DNA of 44,262 bases from Syntrophomonadaceae bacterium (GCA_028706315.1 JAQWBP010000002.1:1-44262); one strand, 5' to 3'. Shown: positions 31,350 to 41,398, numbered from the stretch's first letter. Numbers and translations are program-made. Notes: generated from the letters alone by a model not told the origin.

Positions 31350-33308
31350 GTGAGTTATTTTCAAAGGCATAAGAGACGGTCGATGTTACTGGCTATCCCG
31401 GCAGGATTAATATTAACTGCCTTTGTAGCCGTATTTGCTTTTGCTCCTACTAATTCTTATAACGCCGCTCCCCAGAAACCATTTACTAACCTCCCGGTGG
31501 TCGGTTCTATGGAAAACCTAAAGCAACTTTTACAAGAAGTAAAAAACTACGAAAATGATGTAGTTGTAGAAGACTCAGTACAACTAGAAAAGACCAAGGA
31601 GGCAAATGTTCGGCAAAGTTCTGATTTTTCGGAAACTAATGTCCAGGTAAGCGGCGTTGATGAAGCTGATCTGGTAAAAACGGATGGCAATTATATTTAC
31701 AAGGTAAACCAGGCTAAGGTCATAATCATAAAAGCCAAACCAGCTGAACAGATGCAGGTGGTTTCCCGGATAAATTTTGCTAACGATTTCAGGGCTCAGG
31801 AACTCCATCTGTACGGTAATTACCTGGTAGCGATCGGAACTTCTTCATTTTCGCCCCCTGCTAGGCTTCGTTCGATGAATAAAATGAAAGCTAATATTTA
31901 TCCTCCCCCCCACTATAACCTGAAGAAAACCAAAGCCATAGTCTATAATATTGAAAATAGGAACCAGCCAGAAAAAATAAGAGAAGTAGAATTAGACGGC
32001 AAGTACTTGTCATCACGCCGCATTAATTCATCACTATATTTAGTATCTAATAAGCCAATTAACTATTACCAGCTCGAAGATGATAGTATGCTGCTTCCTT
32101 CTTATCGCGATACCGCTTCTGGTAGTGAAATAAAACGGGTGGGTTGTGAAAACATACGTTATTTCCCAGATAAGATTTATCCAGCCTATATTATGATAGC
32201 GGGATTTGATATAGAAAAACCGGAAAAAGCTGCGGATATTCAAACTTATCTCGGCAATGGAGAAAATATTTATACCTCAACTAAAAATCTATACGTGGCC
32301 GTAAGCGGCTATCAGCAAATGCCCGTAGTCATCCAGGAACAATTTAATGGAGTGGCACCGGAAATAGGCCAGACTTTCATTTATAAATTTGCTCTCAGCA
32401 AGGGGCAAGTATACTATACGGGCAAAGGTGCCGTGCCCGGTACTATTTTAAATCAGTTTTCTATGGACGAACACCAGAACTATTTTCGTATCGCCACTAC
32501 TAGTGGAGATATCTGGCGTAATGACAGGAATACTTCCCAAAACAATGTTTATATTATGGATAAGGATTTAACTATTACCGGAAAACTAGAAAATATTGCT
32601 CCTGGTGAAAAGATTTATGCAACCCGGTTCATGGGGGATCGAGCTTATATGGTAACTTTCCGGCAGGTGGATCCGTTCTTCGTTATCGATCTGGCTAATC
32701 CGGTGAAACCTCAAATCCTCGGAAAACTGAAAATACCCGGCTATAGTGACTATCTGCATCCTTACGATGCTAATCACATAATTGGATTTGGTAAGGACAC
32801 AATAGAAGATAAGGGATGGAATGGAGAGCCGCAGGCTTATGATCAGGGCATGAAGGTAGCCCTTTTTGACGTAACTGATGTTAATAATCCGGTAGAAATG
32901 TATAAAACAGTTATTGGCACCCGGGGTACTAACTCAGAACTTCTGCAAAACCATAAAGCACTCTTATTTTCCCGGGAGAAAAATCTACTCGCTTTTCCCG
33001 TGACAGTAATGGAGCAACAAAGCAGTGGAAATTCGAATTCGAACATTCCTAAGCGCGGCTCCTTCGCTTTCCAGGGAGCTTACGTCTATAATCTAGACTT
33101 GGTTAATGGCTTTCAGCTTAAAGGCCGCATAACCCATCTGACCCCGGATGATTACCAGCGGGCCGGAGATTACTGGCATTACAGTGATAAAAATGTAGAG
33201 CGAATATTATATAGCGGTGCTACCTTGTATACTCTTTCTCGCAATACTATAAAAGCTCATACATTACCTGATTTAAAATATATTAATTCCGTAAATCTTA
33301 GTCTTTAA
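31350..33308 (+). CDS. Secreted or membrane-anchored beta-propeller domain protein
   Basis: 652 residues from GTG 31350, nine bases after GGAGGG; a longer frame to 31266 is less likely. An N-terminal basic stretch and one hydrophobic helix (about 10-35) give a signal anchor. The body has NVQVSGVDEADLVKTDGNYIYKV, the mark of the secreted beta-propeller family (PF09826), and repeated blades such as GDRAYMVTFRQVDPFFVIDL. Role unknown; family members are extracellular and sometimes called Rax2-like or copper-amine-oxidase-associated. It lies about 100 bases after the structured RNA. Confidence 0.87.
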   Translation: MSYFQRHKRRSMLLAIPAGLILTAFVAVFAFAPTNSYNAAPQKPFTNLPVVGSMENLKQLLQEVKNYENDVVVEDSVQLEKTKEANVRQSSDFSETNVQVSGVDEADLVKTDGNYIYKVNQAKVIIIKAKPAEQMQVVSRINFANDFRAQELHLYGNYLVAIGTSSFSPPARLRSMNKMKANIYPPPHYNLKKTKAIVYNIENRNQPEKIREVELDGKYLSSRRINSSLYLVSNKPINYYQLEDDSMLLPSYRDTASGSEIKRVGCENIRYFPDKIYPAYIMIAGFDIEKPEKAADIQTYLGNGENIYTSTKNLYVAVSGYQQMPVVIQEQFNGVAPEIGQTFIYKFALSKGQVYYTGKGAVPGTILNQFSMDEHQNYFRIATTSGDIWRNDRNTSQNNVYIMDKDLTITGKLENIAPGEKIYATRFMGDRAYMVTFRQVDPFFVIDLANPVKPQILGKLKIPGYSDYLHPYDANHIIGFGKDTIEDKGWNGEPQAYDQGMKVALFDVTDVNNPVEMYKTVIGTRGTNSELLQNHKALLFSREKNLLAFPVTVMEQQSSGNSNSNIPKRGSFAFQGAYVYNLDLVNGFQLKGRITHLTPDDYQRAGDYWHYSDKNVERILYSGATLYTLSRNTIKAHTLPDLKYINSVNLSL

Positions 33309-33333
33309 TATCCAACCTCCTGTAAATAAGAAT

Positions 33334-33367
33334 AGCGATTTGTCAGCTGCCTGTGCTGCAAATCGCT
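33334..33367 (+). terminator. Hairpin after the beta-propeller gene
   Basis: AGCGATTTG (33334-33342) pairs with CAAATCGCT (33359-33367), with inner CAGC/GCTG. There is no clear T run, so termination is possible but not sure. Confidence 0.4.
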
Positions 33368-33563
33368 GTTCGCTTCTAGAGAAGTCTTGACCAAGTAAAA
33401 TTTCCCCATCAAAATAGGTTCTTGGTTCCACTGCGATGGCTTTCTATAGCAAAATCATTCTTTAATTTTCTTTGCATCGCAAGATAAGACTGAAAATAGA
33501 CTACTTGATGCATATTAAGTTTAAAGCAATAATTTAGATAACCTCTGGTTAGTAAGGAGAGAT

Positions 33564-34931
33564 ATGATTTTGGAGCAAGCATTTTCACTGCAGATAATAA
33601 TGAGCATTATTAAAATAATGGCTGCCTTGTTGCTCGTCTTGCTTAATGGTTTCTTTGTAGCCGCTGAATTTGCCCTGGTACGCGTACGCCCCACACGTAT
33701 CACCCAACTTGCAGAAGGAGGAAATAAAAGAGCCCTGATAGCCCGGGAATGTATTGAAAATTTAGATGCTTACCTGTCGGTTAGTCAGTTAGGAATAACC
33801 CTTTCTAGCCTGGGATTAGGGTGGTTAGGGGAACCAGCCGTAGCTGCTCTTTTAGAACCGCTGCTCTCCAGTTGGGGAATATCATCTCCGGCTCTGGTAA
33901 AATCAATATCTTTTATAATAGCCTTTAGCCTGATTACATTTTTACATGTGGTATTTGGAGAACTGGCCCCCAAATCGCTAGCTATTCAGAAAGCCGAATC
34001 CATTTCCCTGGCTCTGGCCCGGCCTATGCGCACCTTTTTTTTCTTATTCTATCCGGCCGTAGCTATATTAAATGGTACTGCGCTCACAATAGTCCATTTA
34101 CTAGGATTTAAAACTACCCGAGAAACCGATATTACGCATACTGGAGAAGAACTGCGCATGTTAATTTCGGAGAGCTATAGAGGAGGTCAGATTGACGAAA
34201 CGGAACAAGAATTGCTACAAAATGTATTTCGTTTCGAGGAACGGGTAGCCGAAGAAATAATGGTACCACGACCAGAAGTTGTTTTCCTGGATATTAACGA
34301 CAGCCTGGAAGAAAATATAGCCCGAGCCCGAAGGTTTGAACATACCCGATTTCCCCTCTGTGATGGTAGTCCTGATCAGGTCATCGGGCTTATCCATATT
34401 AAAGACCTTCTTTATAAAATTGATAACTGCCATAACATTAGCGAAATCAAACGCGATATCTTATTTGTCCCTGAGGGAATGCCTCTGGATAACCTGCTTT
34501 CTGCCTTTCAAAAGAGCCGTAAGCATATGGCCGTTGTCCTTGATGAATACGGCGGAACTGCAGGTATAGTTACTATGGAAAATGTACTGGAAGAACTAGT
34601 TGGGGAAATCCAGGATGAATTCGACCAGGAAGAACCGGAGATTAAAGAAGAGCCAGACGGCACCTTCCTGGTAAGCGGCATGCTCTTTATAGATGATGCC
34701 ACCGAAATATTTAGTCTTCCCCTTGATGATGAAGAGCAGTATAACACCCTGGCCGGTTATATGCTCGGCAAACTTGGCAAACGTCCCCGAGAAGGTGATA
34801 CAGTTACTATAAACGATATTAAATTAAAAGTAGAAAAAATGGATGGTATGCGTATAGCGCGAATTCGCCTGTATCCCCCGGAGAAAAAATCAGGAAACCG
34901 AACCAAGAAATCATCTGATAATCAGAAATAA
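33564..34931 (+). CDS. CNNM/CorC (hemolysin family) transporter
   Basis: 455 residues. The DUF21 membrane domain (about 5-190) has NGFFVAAEFALVRVRPTRI, LGITLSSLGLGWLGEPAV and VVFGELAPKSLAIQ. Two CBS domains follow (about 215-340, with EIMVPRPEVVFLD and HMAVVLDEYGGTAGIVTMEN), then the small CorC/HlyC domain (about 355-440, YNTLAGYMLGKLGKRPREGD). Proteins of this type export Mg2+ or other divalent ions. AAGGAGAG precedes the ATG. Complete, single-gene unit. Confidence 0.94.
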   Translation: MILEQAFSLQIIMSIIKIMAALLLVLLNGFFVAAEFALVRVRPTRITQLAEGGNKRALIARECIENLDAYLSVSQLGITLSSLGLGWLGEPAVAALLEPLLSSWGISSPALVKSISFIIAFSLITFLHVVFGELAPKSLAIQKAESISLALARPMRTFFFLFYPAVAILNGTALTIVHLLGFKTTRETDITHTGEELRMLISESYRGGQIDETEQELLQNVFRFEERVAEEIMVPRPEVVFLDINDSLEENIARARRFEHTRFPLCDGSPDQVIGLIHIKDLLYKIDNCHNISEIKRDILFVPEGMPLDNLLSAFQKSRKHMAVVLDEYGGTAGIVTMENVLEELVGEIQDEFDQEEPEIKEEPDGTFLVSGMLFIDDATEIFSLPLDDEEQYNTLAGYMLGKLGKRPREGDTVTINDIKLKVEKMDGMRIARIRLYPPEKKSGNRTKKSSDNQK

Positions 34932-34934
34932 ATA

Positions 34935-34971
34935 AGGCGTAAGAGGGGAATATATCCTATCTCTTACGCCT
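34935..34971. terminator. Bidirectional terminator between CNNM gene and his genes
   Basis: 11-bp stem AGGCGTAAGAG (34935-34945) / CTCTTACGCCT (34961-34971). On the minus strand it is followed by TATTTATTTC. Serves both converging units. Confidence 0.82.
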
Positions 34972-34993
34972 CATTGTCCTACTTAAAACTAGC

Positions 34994-35641
34994 TTACCGA
35001 CGCGACCTCAGTTCAGCAAATATATCAGACAGCTCAACTCCCTGTTCCACAAGCAATACTAATAAATGATAAATTAAGTCTGATGTTTCATAAACTACTT
35101 CCGATTTTACCCGGTTCTTAGAGGCAATTATAACTTCAGCGTTTTCTTCCCCCACTTTTTTAAGGATTTTATCTATCCCTTTATCGAAAAGATAGGTAGT
35201 ATATGCCCCCTCCGGCATTTTTTCCCGCCGATCCATAATTACATCATATAGTTCATATAGTATGCCGGGCCCTTCCTTAGCATCATATATCTTACTGGTG
35301 TCAAAAATCGGCTGGTCTTTTTCCTCTCCATCTAAATTCCGGTAAAAACAGGATAGGTGCCCGGTATGACAGGCAGGACCAGTTTGTTCCACCAAAATTA
35401 ATAATGTATCCTCATCACAGTCATAGCTAATCTCTTTAACTTCCTGTATATGCCCTGATTCCTCACCTTTCATCCAGAGTTTTTCCCGGCTGCGCGAGTA
35501 AAACCAAGTCTTACCAGTTGTAACTGTTTTAGACAGTGATTCGGCATTCATGTAAGCCAGCATTAATACTTGACCAGTCTTATAATCTTGTATGACAGCA
35601 GGAACCAGACCCCGTTCATCAAATTTAATCTTATCTATCAT
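34994..35641 (-). CDS. hisI: Bifunctional phosphoribosyl-AMP cyclohydrolase / phosphoribosyl-ATP pyrophosphatase
   Basis: 215 residues, a HisI-HisE fusion. HisI (about 1-110) has [50 protein letters not shown] with the metal-binding Asp and Cys residues. HisE (about 120-215) has [27 protein letters not shown]. It catalyses steps two and three of histidine synthesis. Its ATG overlaps the hisF stop (ATGA). Last gene of the operon. Confidence 0.96.
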   Translation of the reverse strand: MIDKIKFDERGLVPAVIQDYKTGQVLMLAYMNAESLSKTVTTGKTWFYSRSREKLWMKGEESGHIQEVKEISYDCDEDTLLILVEQTGPACHTGHLSCFYRNLDGEEKDQPIFDTSKIYDAKEGPGILYELYDVIMDRREKMPEGAYTTYLFDKGIDKILKKVGEENAEVIIASKNRVKSEVVYETSDLIYHLLVLLVEQGVELSDIFAELRSRR

Positions 35642-36396
35642 AATCTAATCGCTACTCCTTTTTTAGCTAAATATTCTTTAGCTTCCCTTATGGTATATTC
35701 GCGGTAGTGAAAGATGGAAGCACATAGTACTGCATCTGCTTTGCCATACTCAATAGCTTCAAACAAATGCTCTAGATTTCCCGCACCCCCGGAAGCAGTC
35801 ACCGGAATTCCGACCATTTCACTAATAGCAGCAGTCAACTCGATATCATAGCCGTCTTTAGTTCCATCTTTATCCATACTAGTTAAGATAATCTCCCCGG
35901 CCCCCAGTTTTTCAACTTCCTGGGCCCACTCCACAGCATTCTTTCCGGTAGCAACCTTACCTCCATTTATATAAACTTCCCATAATCCTTTTTCCTTCAT
36001 CTGGGCGTCAATGGCAACTACCATGCACTGGCTACCGAATTTTTTTGCTCCTTCGGTAATTACCCCAGGATTTATTACCGCCGCCGAGTTAAGAGACACC
36101 TTATCTGCACCAGCCTTTAGTATATTGCGAATATCGTCAATATTACTTATGCCGCCACCAACTGCAAACGGAATAAATACCTCCCTGGCCGTATTACGCA
36201 CTACATCAACCATAGTTTTTCTACCTTCTAAAGAAGCACTTATATCAAGAAATACTAGTTCATCTGCACCCTCGCGCTGATAAACAGCAGCTAACTCCAC
36301 CGGATCACCCGCGTCGCGCAGATTTTCAAAATTAATTCCCTTGACAACCCTGCCATTATAGACATCTAGACAGGGAATAATACGTTTAGCCAGCAT
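35638..36396 (-). CDS. hisF: Imidazole glycerol phosphate synthase, cyclase subunit
   Basis: 252 residues, (beta/alpha)8 barrel: [20 protein letters not shown], with catalytic Asp11 in CLDV and Asp130 in VVAIDAQ, plus [14 protein letters not shown]. It closes the imidazole ring using ammonia normally fed by HisH. No hisH gene is present in this operon. GAGGTGG precedes the ATG. Confidence 0.97.
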   Translation of the reverse strand: MLAKRIIPCLDVYNGRVVKGINFENLRDAGDPVELAAVYQREGADELVFLDISASLEGRKTMVDVVRNTAREVFIPFAVGGGISNIDDIRNILKAGADKVSLNSAAVINPGVITEGAKKFGSQCMVVAIDAQMKEKGLWEVYINGGKVATGKNAVEWAQEVEKLGAGEIILTSMDKDGTKDGYDIELTAAISEMVGIPVTASGGAGNLEHLFEAIEYGKADAVLCASIFHYREYTIREAKEYLAKKGVAIRL

Positions 36397-36430
36397 ATTT
36401 CCACCTCATAACATTAAGATTATTAAAAAT

Positions 36431-36463
36431 AACTCAAAAAAGTATCTAGCACTTTTTTGAGTT
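36431..36463 (-). terminator. Hairpin between hisA and hisF
   Basis: 13-bp stem AACTCAAAAAAGT/ACTTTTTTGAGTT, followed on the minus strand by ATTTTTAAT. It overlaps the hisA stop codon. It could be a weak terminator or a processing site inside the operon. Confidence 0.5.
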
Positions 36464-37187
36464 ATTGAGCCGCATTTAGAACTTCGGGTAAGCTAAGTTT
36501 ACCATCATACAAAGCTTTGCCAATAATGGCTCCAGTTACCCCAAAAGATTCCATAGGTTTTAAATCCATTATATTCTGAATACTGGAAAATCCACCAGAA
36601 GCAATTATATCTAAGCCAGTTTGCACTGCCATTTCTTTGGTAGAATCAAGGTTAGGTCCCTGTAAAAGGCCATCACGAGATATATCTGTAAATACTGTAG
36701 TCTTTACCCCCAGAGATTTCATCTCTTTCCCGAAATCCAGGGCACTTAGACTAGAGCTAGTAACCCATCCTTCTACAGCCACCATACCATCTCTAGCATC
36801 AATTCCTATAATTATGCGTTCTGGTCCAAACTCTTCTAAAAGTTGTTTAATAAACTCAGGGCTGCTAACTGCACGAGTACCTATTATCACCCTTTGAGCT
36901 CCCACATCTAAAACTCGTTTAACATCATCCCTGGTACGTAGTCCGCCCCCTACCTGAAAAGGCATATTTATAGCTCTAGCTATGGCACTGATAACCTCCA
37001 GGTTACGTGGGCTTCCTGTAAAAGCCCCATCTAAGTCCACAATATGCAGCCAAGCAGCTCCCTGCTGCTGAAAGGAAAGAGCTACTTGGGCCGGTGTATC
37101 AGAATAGACAGTTTTATTTTCCGCCTTTCCCTGCACCAGCCTTACACATTGCCCCTCCTTTAGATCAATGGCCGGGTAAATTATCAT
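36462..37187 (-). CDS. hisA: ProFAR isomerase
   Basis: 241 residues, a barrel related to HisF: MIIYPAIDLKEGQCVRLVQG with catalytic Asp8, HIVDLDGAFTG, GGGLRTRDDVKRVLDVGAQRVIIGT and VFTDISRDGLLQGPN with the second Asp. It opens the ribose of ProFAR in histidine synthesis. GAGGTGG precedes the ATG. Confidence 0.97.
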   Translation of the reverse strand: MIIYPAIDLKEGQCVRLVQGKAENKTVYSDTPAQVALSFQQQGAAWLHIVDLDGAFTGSPRNLEVISAIARAINMPFQVGGGLRTRDDVKRVLDVGAQRVIIGTRAVSSPEFIKQLLEEFGPERIIIGIDARDGMVAVEGWVTSSSLSALDFGKEMKSLGVKTTVFTDISRDGLLQGPNLDSTKEMAVQTGLDIIASGGFSSIQNIMDLKPMESFGVTGAIIGKALYDGKLSLPEVLNAAQ

Positions 37188-37327
37188 AATTCCACCTCAA
37201 ATATATAAATTTTAATTCCCCTGCAAAAAGTTATACAACGTAGTTTAGGAGGTTCCGCAGTGGAGTCAATTTTTAATCATGAATTTTGGTGGAAATACTT
37301 TCGTATTTCTCTGCTGGTTGATTTAAT
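37188..37327 (-). other. 140-bp gap where hisH is expected
   Basis: In most related operons hisH lies between hisB and hisA. Here the gap has no coding content like HisH. On the minus strand it holds the hairpin GAAATAC-GAAA-GTATTTC (37292-37309). Confidence 0.7.
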
Positions 37328-37921
37328 TTATAGGTTCCCTTTAGTTGACCATACCCCTTCAATACGGGGTTCATAGTCAACGGCAATTTTTAATGCCCGG
37401 GCAAAAGCTTTAAAAACTGCTTCAATAATATGATGAGCATTTTCCCCTCGCAGGACATCGATATGCAGGTTCATGCCCGAATTATTAGTAACTGCCTGGA
37501 AAAATTCTTTAACATTTTCAGTAGCAAAATTCCCTATCTGCTCCCGATTAAGCAGCACATTATATACCATATAAGGCCGGCCGGATAAATCCAACACTAC
37601 CCGCACCAGAGCCTCATCCATCGGTACAGTAGCTTCACCATAGCGGTTGATACCTTTTTTATCTTTTAATGCCTGGTTTAAAGCCATCCCTAAACATATT
37701 CCTATATCTTCAACTGTATGATGGTCATCTATCTTTATATCTCCCCGAGCCGTTACTTTAAGGTTGCAAAGGCTGTGTGCTGCCAATAAAGTTAGCATAT
37801 GGCTCAGGAAACCAATTTCAATATCAATTTGATGGCTGCCGGTGCCATCCAGTTCTAGTTGTAATAAAATTTCGGTTTCGTTAGTTTTTCTCTGGATCTC
37901 GCCAAATCTTGAATCATCCAA
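37328..37921 (-). CDS. hisB: Imidazoleglycerol-phosphate dehydratase
   Basis: 197 residues, monofunctional. Repeated metal-binding motifs: FLSHMLTLLAAHSLCNL, DDHHTVEDIGICLG, MDEALVRVVLDLSGRP and GENAHHIIEAVFKAFARAL. The start is TTG 37921 with AAAGGAG ten bases upstream; no ATG fits the frame nearby. Confidence 0.96.
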   Translation of the reverse strand: MDDSRFGEIQRKTNETEILLQLELDGTGSHQIDIEIGFLSHMLTLLAAHSLCNLKVTARGDIKIDDHHTVEDIGICLGMALNQALKDKKGINRYGEATVPMDEALVRVVLDLSGRPYMVYNVLLNREQIGNFATENVKEFFQAVTNNSGMNLHIDVLRGENAHHIIEAVFKAFARALKIAVDYEPRIEGVWSTKGNL

Positions 37922-37963
37922 GTTTTCACTACTCCTTTCCCGGGTAAAAATTTTGTTTCCGGT

Positions 37964-39244
37964 CTACTTCCTTACGCGTACTGAATTAGCGTGAGCAGTT
38001 AAGCCTTCCACAGTCGCCAGCTTTATAATATCGTCAGCATCCTGTTTTATGCCTTCAGCAGTATAATAGATCAGGCTGGAAGTTTTCATAAAAGTGTCCA
38101 CACTTACTGAGGAGTAAAACCGGGCTGTCCCTCCAGTAGGTAAAATATGGTTAGGCCCAGCATAATAATCACCTACAGGCTCAGGAGTATACTTGCCCAT
38201 AAATATTGCTCCGGCATTATGAATTTTACTTAAATAATCAAAAGGATTCTCCACCATAAGCTCCAGGTGCTCAGGTGCAATTATATTAGCTACTTCACAG
38301 GCTTCATCCATATCATCCACCAGCACACAAAGGCCATGACTCTCCAGGGACTCTTTAATAATATCCCGGCGGGAAAGCTCCTTTACCTGACGGTTTAGTT
38401 CTTCTTCTACCCGGTCAATAAGAGCAGCATTGTCGCTAACCAGAATACTCCTGGCCAGCACGTCATGTTCAGCCTGGGACATCATATCTGCTGCCAGATA
38501 GACAGGGTTGGCCCTGGAATCAGCTACAATTAGTATTTCGCTGGGACCAGCCAGCATATCTATATTAACGTCACCGTAAACCATTTTTTTAGCAATGGTA
38601 ACATATATATTCCCCGGACCACTTATAAGGTCAACTTTTTCAATAGTTTCTGTCCCCCAGGCCAGGGCAAAAATTGCCTGGGCACCACCCATTTTATAAA
38701 TTTCGCGCAGTCCCAGTTCAGCTGCTGCTACCAGGGTATAAGGATTTAACTTCCCATTCTTATCCGGTGGACTTACCATCGCAATCTCTCTGACTCCTGC
38801 CACCTGTGCCGGAATCGCATTCATTAATACTGATGATGGGTAAGCTGCTGTACCTCCCGGTACATATATTCCTACTCTTTCTAAAGGTCTAAATACCTGC
38901 CCGACTATATTACCTAGGTCATCAGTTTCCATCCAGGAGTTCTTTAACTGCCGGGAATGAAAGATATCAATATTATCAATGGCGGCGCGGATCGCTAAGA
39001 TATAATCATCATCTACCTGGTCGTAGGCTTCACCTATTTCATCTTCCGTAACCAGGAAATTCTTCTTGTCAAGTCTGGCACCATCAAATTTTAAAGTTAA
39101 ATCAAATATTGCCTGATTGCCCCCTGCTTTCACCTGCCGGCCAATCTCAGCAACACTAGCTTCGTATTTTTTCATGTCAGCCTGACCCTGGGCCAGGAAG
39201 TCGGTTAATTCGCGACCAGATCTAGTTATCCGCCTTATTCGCAT
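37964..39244 (-). CDS. hisD: Histidinol dehydrogenase
   Basis: 426 residues. YVPGGTAAYPSSVLMNAIPAQVAG, ISGPGNIYVTIAKKMVYG, DMLAGPSEILIVAD, AEHDVLARSIL and PVGDYYAGPNHILPTGGTAR carry the NAD, zinc and catalytic residues. It performs the last two oxidation steps to histidine. It overlaps the end of hisG by ten bases. Confidence 0.97.
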   Translation of the reverse strand: MRIRRITRSGRELTDFLAQGQADMKKYEASVAEIGRQVKAGGNQAIFDLTLKFDGARLDKKNFLVTEDEIGEAYDQVDDDYILAIRAAIDNIDIFHSRQLKNSWMETDDLGNIVGQVFRPLERVGIYVPGGTAAYPSSVLMNAIPAQVAGVREIAMVSPPDKNGKLNPYTLVAAAELGLREIYKMGGAQAIFALAWGTETIEKVDLISGPGNIYVTIAKKMVYGDVNIDMLAGPSEILIVADSRANPVYLAADMMSQAEHDVLARSILVSDNAALIDRVEEELNRQVKELSRRDIIKESLESHGLCVLVDDMDEACEVANIIAPEHLELMVENPFDYLSKIHNAGAIFMGKYTPEPVGDYYAGPNHILPTGGTARFYSSVSVDTFMKTSSLIYYTAEGIKQDADDIIKLATVEGLTAHANSVRVRK

Positions 39245-39897
39245 TGAGTACTACCACCTTTCACTATTTCCTGCATAGTTTCTATAAGGGGTTGGATTTG
39301 ATTATATTTAGTTCGATAACTAACCCGGTTACATATCAACCTGGTAGTCGAATCCATTATTTTCACCAATTCAACTAGATTATTTTCCCGCAGGGTACGT
39401 CCAGTTGAAACAATATCAACAATCACATCGGAGATTCCCATAATCGGAGCCAGTTCAATATTTCCATGCAGCTTAATAATTTCTACTTGCAACCCCTGAC
39501 TTTTAAAAAATTGCTCGGCAACCACAGGAAATTTAGTTGCTACACGCTTATATTTCAAGTTCTTTAAAGCAATATCACGGTACTCAGCAGGTACAGCTAC
39601 TACAAAACGGCAATAGCCAAATTTCAAATCAGCCATTTCAAATACATCTTTACCCTGTTCAACAATAACGTCTTTACCTACTATGCCCAAATCAGCTGCT
39701 CCCTGTTCAACATAGGTAGGAACATCAGTAGGCCGGCACATAATATATTTTATCTGCTGTGCATCATAGCTAAATACCATATTCCTGCTATCCGGAGTAA
39801 CGCCATCTACAGGCAGATTTATTTGATTAAAAAGACCGATAGTCGGTTTCAAGAGAGTCCCTTTAGAAAGGGCGATAGTTAAGTATTCCTGTTGCAT
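39235..39897 (-). CDS. hisG: ATP phosphoribosyltransferase, short form catalytic subunit
   Basis: 220 residues, the HisG-S form without the C-terminal regulatory domain: TIALSKGTLLKPTIGLF, GAADLGIVGKDVI, VEIIKLHGNIELAPIMGISDVIVDIVSTG with the PRPP loop. It needs HisZ, encoded just upstream. GGAGG precedes the ATG. Confidence 0.97.
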   Translation of the reverse strand: MQQEYLTIALSKGTLLKPTIGLFNQINLPVDGVTPDSRNMVFSYDAQQIKYIMCRPTDVPTYVEQGAADLGIVGKDVIVEQGKDVFEMADLKFGYCRFVVAVPAEYRDIALKNLKYKRVATKFPVVAEQFFKSQGLQVEIIKLHGNIELAPIMGISDVIVDIVSTGRTLRENNLVELVKIMDSTTRLICNRVSYRTKYNQIQPLIETMQEIVKGGSTQCE

Positions 39898-39927
39898 TAT
39901 AAATCCTCCAAGTTTTCCTAGTCGTTT

Positions 39928-41076
39928 TTAATCGGCATAAATTAATGAACAGTTTTCCCGATTTTCCATTCGCTTTTCCAGTTCCTCACGGCTGCTGCCT
40001 TTTACATCAATTTCTACTATATATCCTTGACTTCTTAGCTCTTCTGCCTTTTGCACTACTGTTTTAAAATCAGTTCCTCCGACTAGAAAACGCCGGGGTT
40101 CTTCATCACGATGTTTTAATACCAAAGCCAGACGGTCAATGCCTAAGGCAAAACCGGTAGCCGGGCAAGGAAAGCCAAATTGCCCCAGGAGATTATCATA
40201 GCGTCCTCCACCCAAAAGCCCATAGCCCAGATCCGGCGAATAACCTTCAAAGACTATGCCTGTATAATAATCAAGTCCCCGTAGTACTCCCATATCTACG
40301 ACAATATTATCTATTACTCCCCAGTCCTGCAGCGCTTCATATACCTTGAGTAAATCGCTGACTGCCTGGGATGCATTGCGATTACTTTCTACATAAGGTA
40401 TACGGTTAAGTACCTCCAGACCGCCATGCAGTACTGGTAGTATCGCAATAGTTTCCTTCAAGCCATCATCAATAGCCATGTTCTCTAAGACCCTGGATAA
40501 TTCCACTAAATCCTTTTTCTCTATCAGATTGCGTATCATCTCTTTTTCCTGGTTATTCATCCCGCTGTCATCGAGCAGGCTATTAAATATCCCCATCTGG
40601 TTTAAGCTGACCTTAAAATTATCTAGTCCTATTTCCCGCATGGTTTTCACCGCTATGGTGATTACTTCGGCATCAGCATAAGTGCCTGATGCTCCTAATA
40701 ATTCTATACCAAGCTGCCAAAACTCCCGGTACTGTGCCACCTGTGGCTGAACATGCCTGAACACATTACTCATATAGTATAGTCTCTGCGGTAGTGTAGC
40801 ATCTTGTAAATGGGTAGCAGCCAGGCGAGCGATAGATAGGGTAACCTCAGGTCGCAGGGAAAGAATTCCTCCTTCTCGATCCATGAACAAGAATAGTTCT
40901 TCCCGCATATTAGTACCTGTTTCTACCACTTCCAGGAACTCAAAAGTAGGCGTTATTACTTCTTCATATCCGTAACTAGTGAATAAATCTAATGCCTTTT
41001 TTTCAATGTTTCTCCTTACTTTTACTTCATCAGGCAGTAAATCCCGTAACCCTCTGGGTATCTCCCTATTTCTCAT
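39928..41076 (-). CDS. hisZ: ATP phosphoribosyltransferase regulatory subunit
   Basis: 382 residues from ATG 41076 (AAGGAG seven bases upstream); the frame also extends to 41130 without a good site. It resembles the catalytic core of histidyl-tRNA synthetase: IPRGLRDLLPDEVKVRRNIE, TPTFEFLEVV, LRPEVTLSIARLAAT, RGLDYYTGIVFEGY and LLGGGRYDNLLGQFG, but lacks the tRNA-binding domain. It gives histidine feedback to HisG-S. It overlaps the YerC-like gene by 11 bases. Confidence 0.95.
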   Translation of the reverse strand: MRNREIPRGLRDLLPDEVKVRRNIEKKALDLFTSYGYEEVITPTFEFLEVVETGTNMREELFLFMDREGGILSLRPEVTLSIARLAATHLQDATLPQRLYYMSNVFRHVQPQVAQYREFWQLGIELLGASGTYADAEVITIAVKTMREIGLDNFKVSLNQMGIFNSLLDDSGMNNQEKEMIRNLIEKKDLVELSRVLENMAIDDGLKETIAILPVLHGGLEVLNRIPYVESNRNASQAVSDLLKVYEALQDWGVIDNIVVDMGVLRGLDYYTGIVFEGYSPDLGYGLLGGGRYDNLLGQFGFPCPATGFALGIDRLALVLKHRDEEPRRFLVGGTDFKTVVQKAEELRSQGYIVEIDVKGSSREELEKRMENRENCSLIYAD

Positions 41077-41377
41077 AATTGTTCTCCTTGTCCAAATTGC
41101 CAAGTACTCTTTTATACCCATCTGCTCCATAATTGAGACAGCGTTTTACCCTGCTGATAGTCGCCGTACTGGCACCCGTATTACCGGCAATTACATTATA
41201 AGTAGTATCAGCAGTTAACATGTGAGCTACCTGTATACGCTGAGCCATCGCTTTTATTTCACTTATAGTACAAAGGTCCTCGAGAAAGCGATAGGCATCA
41301 TCCTCATTATTCAAGCTGAGTAATGATTTTACCAGCAGGTCAGTATTCTCATCTTTCCAGTTTGGTGTATTGTTCAA
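41066..41377 (-). CDS. YerC/YecD-type TrpR-related DNA-binding protein
   Basis: 103 residues. LEDLCTISEIKAMAQRIQVAHML and NTGASTATISRVKRCLNYG form a TrpR-like helix-turn-helix. The start is TTG 41377, with GGGAGG seven bases upstream. Coupled to hisZ by overlap, it probably senses histidine or a related amino acid and controls the his genes; in Firmicutes family members are linked to histidine regulation (HisR). Confidence 0.9.
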   Translation of the reverse strand: MNNTPNWKDENTDLLVKSLLSLNNEDDAYRFLEDLCTISEIKAMAQRIQVAHMLTADTTYNVIAGNTGASTATISRVKRCLNYGADGYKRVLGNLDKENNYEK

Positions 41378-41398
41378 ATCGATTCCTCCCAGCCTTAT

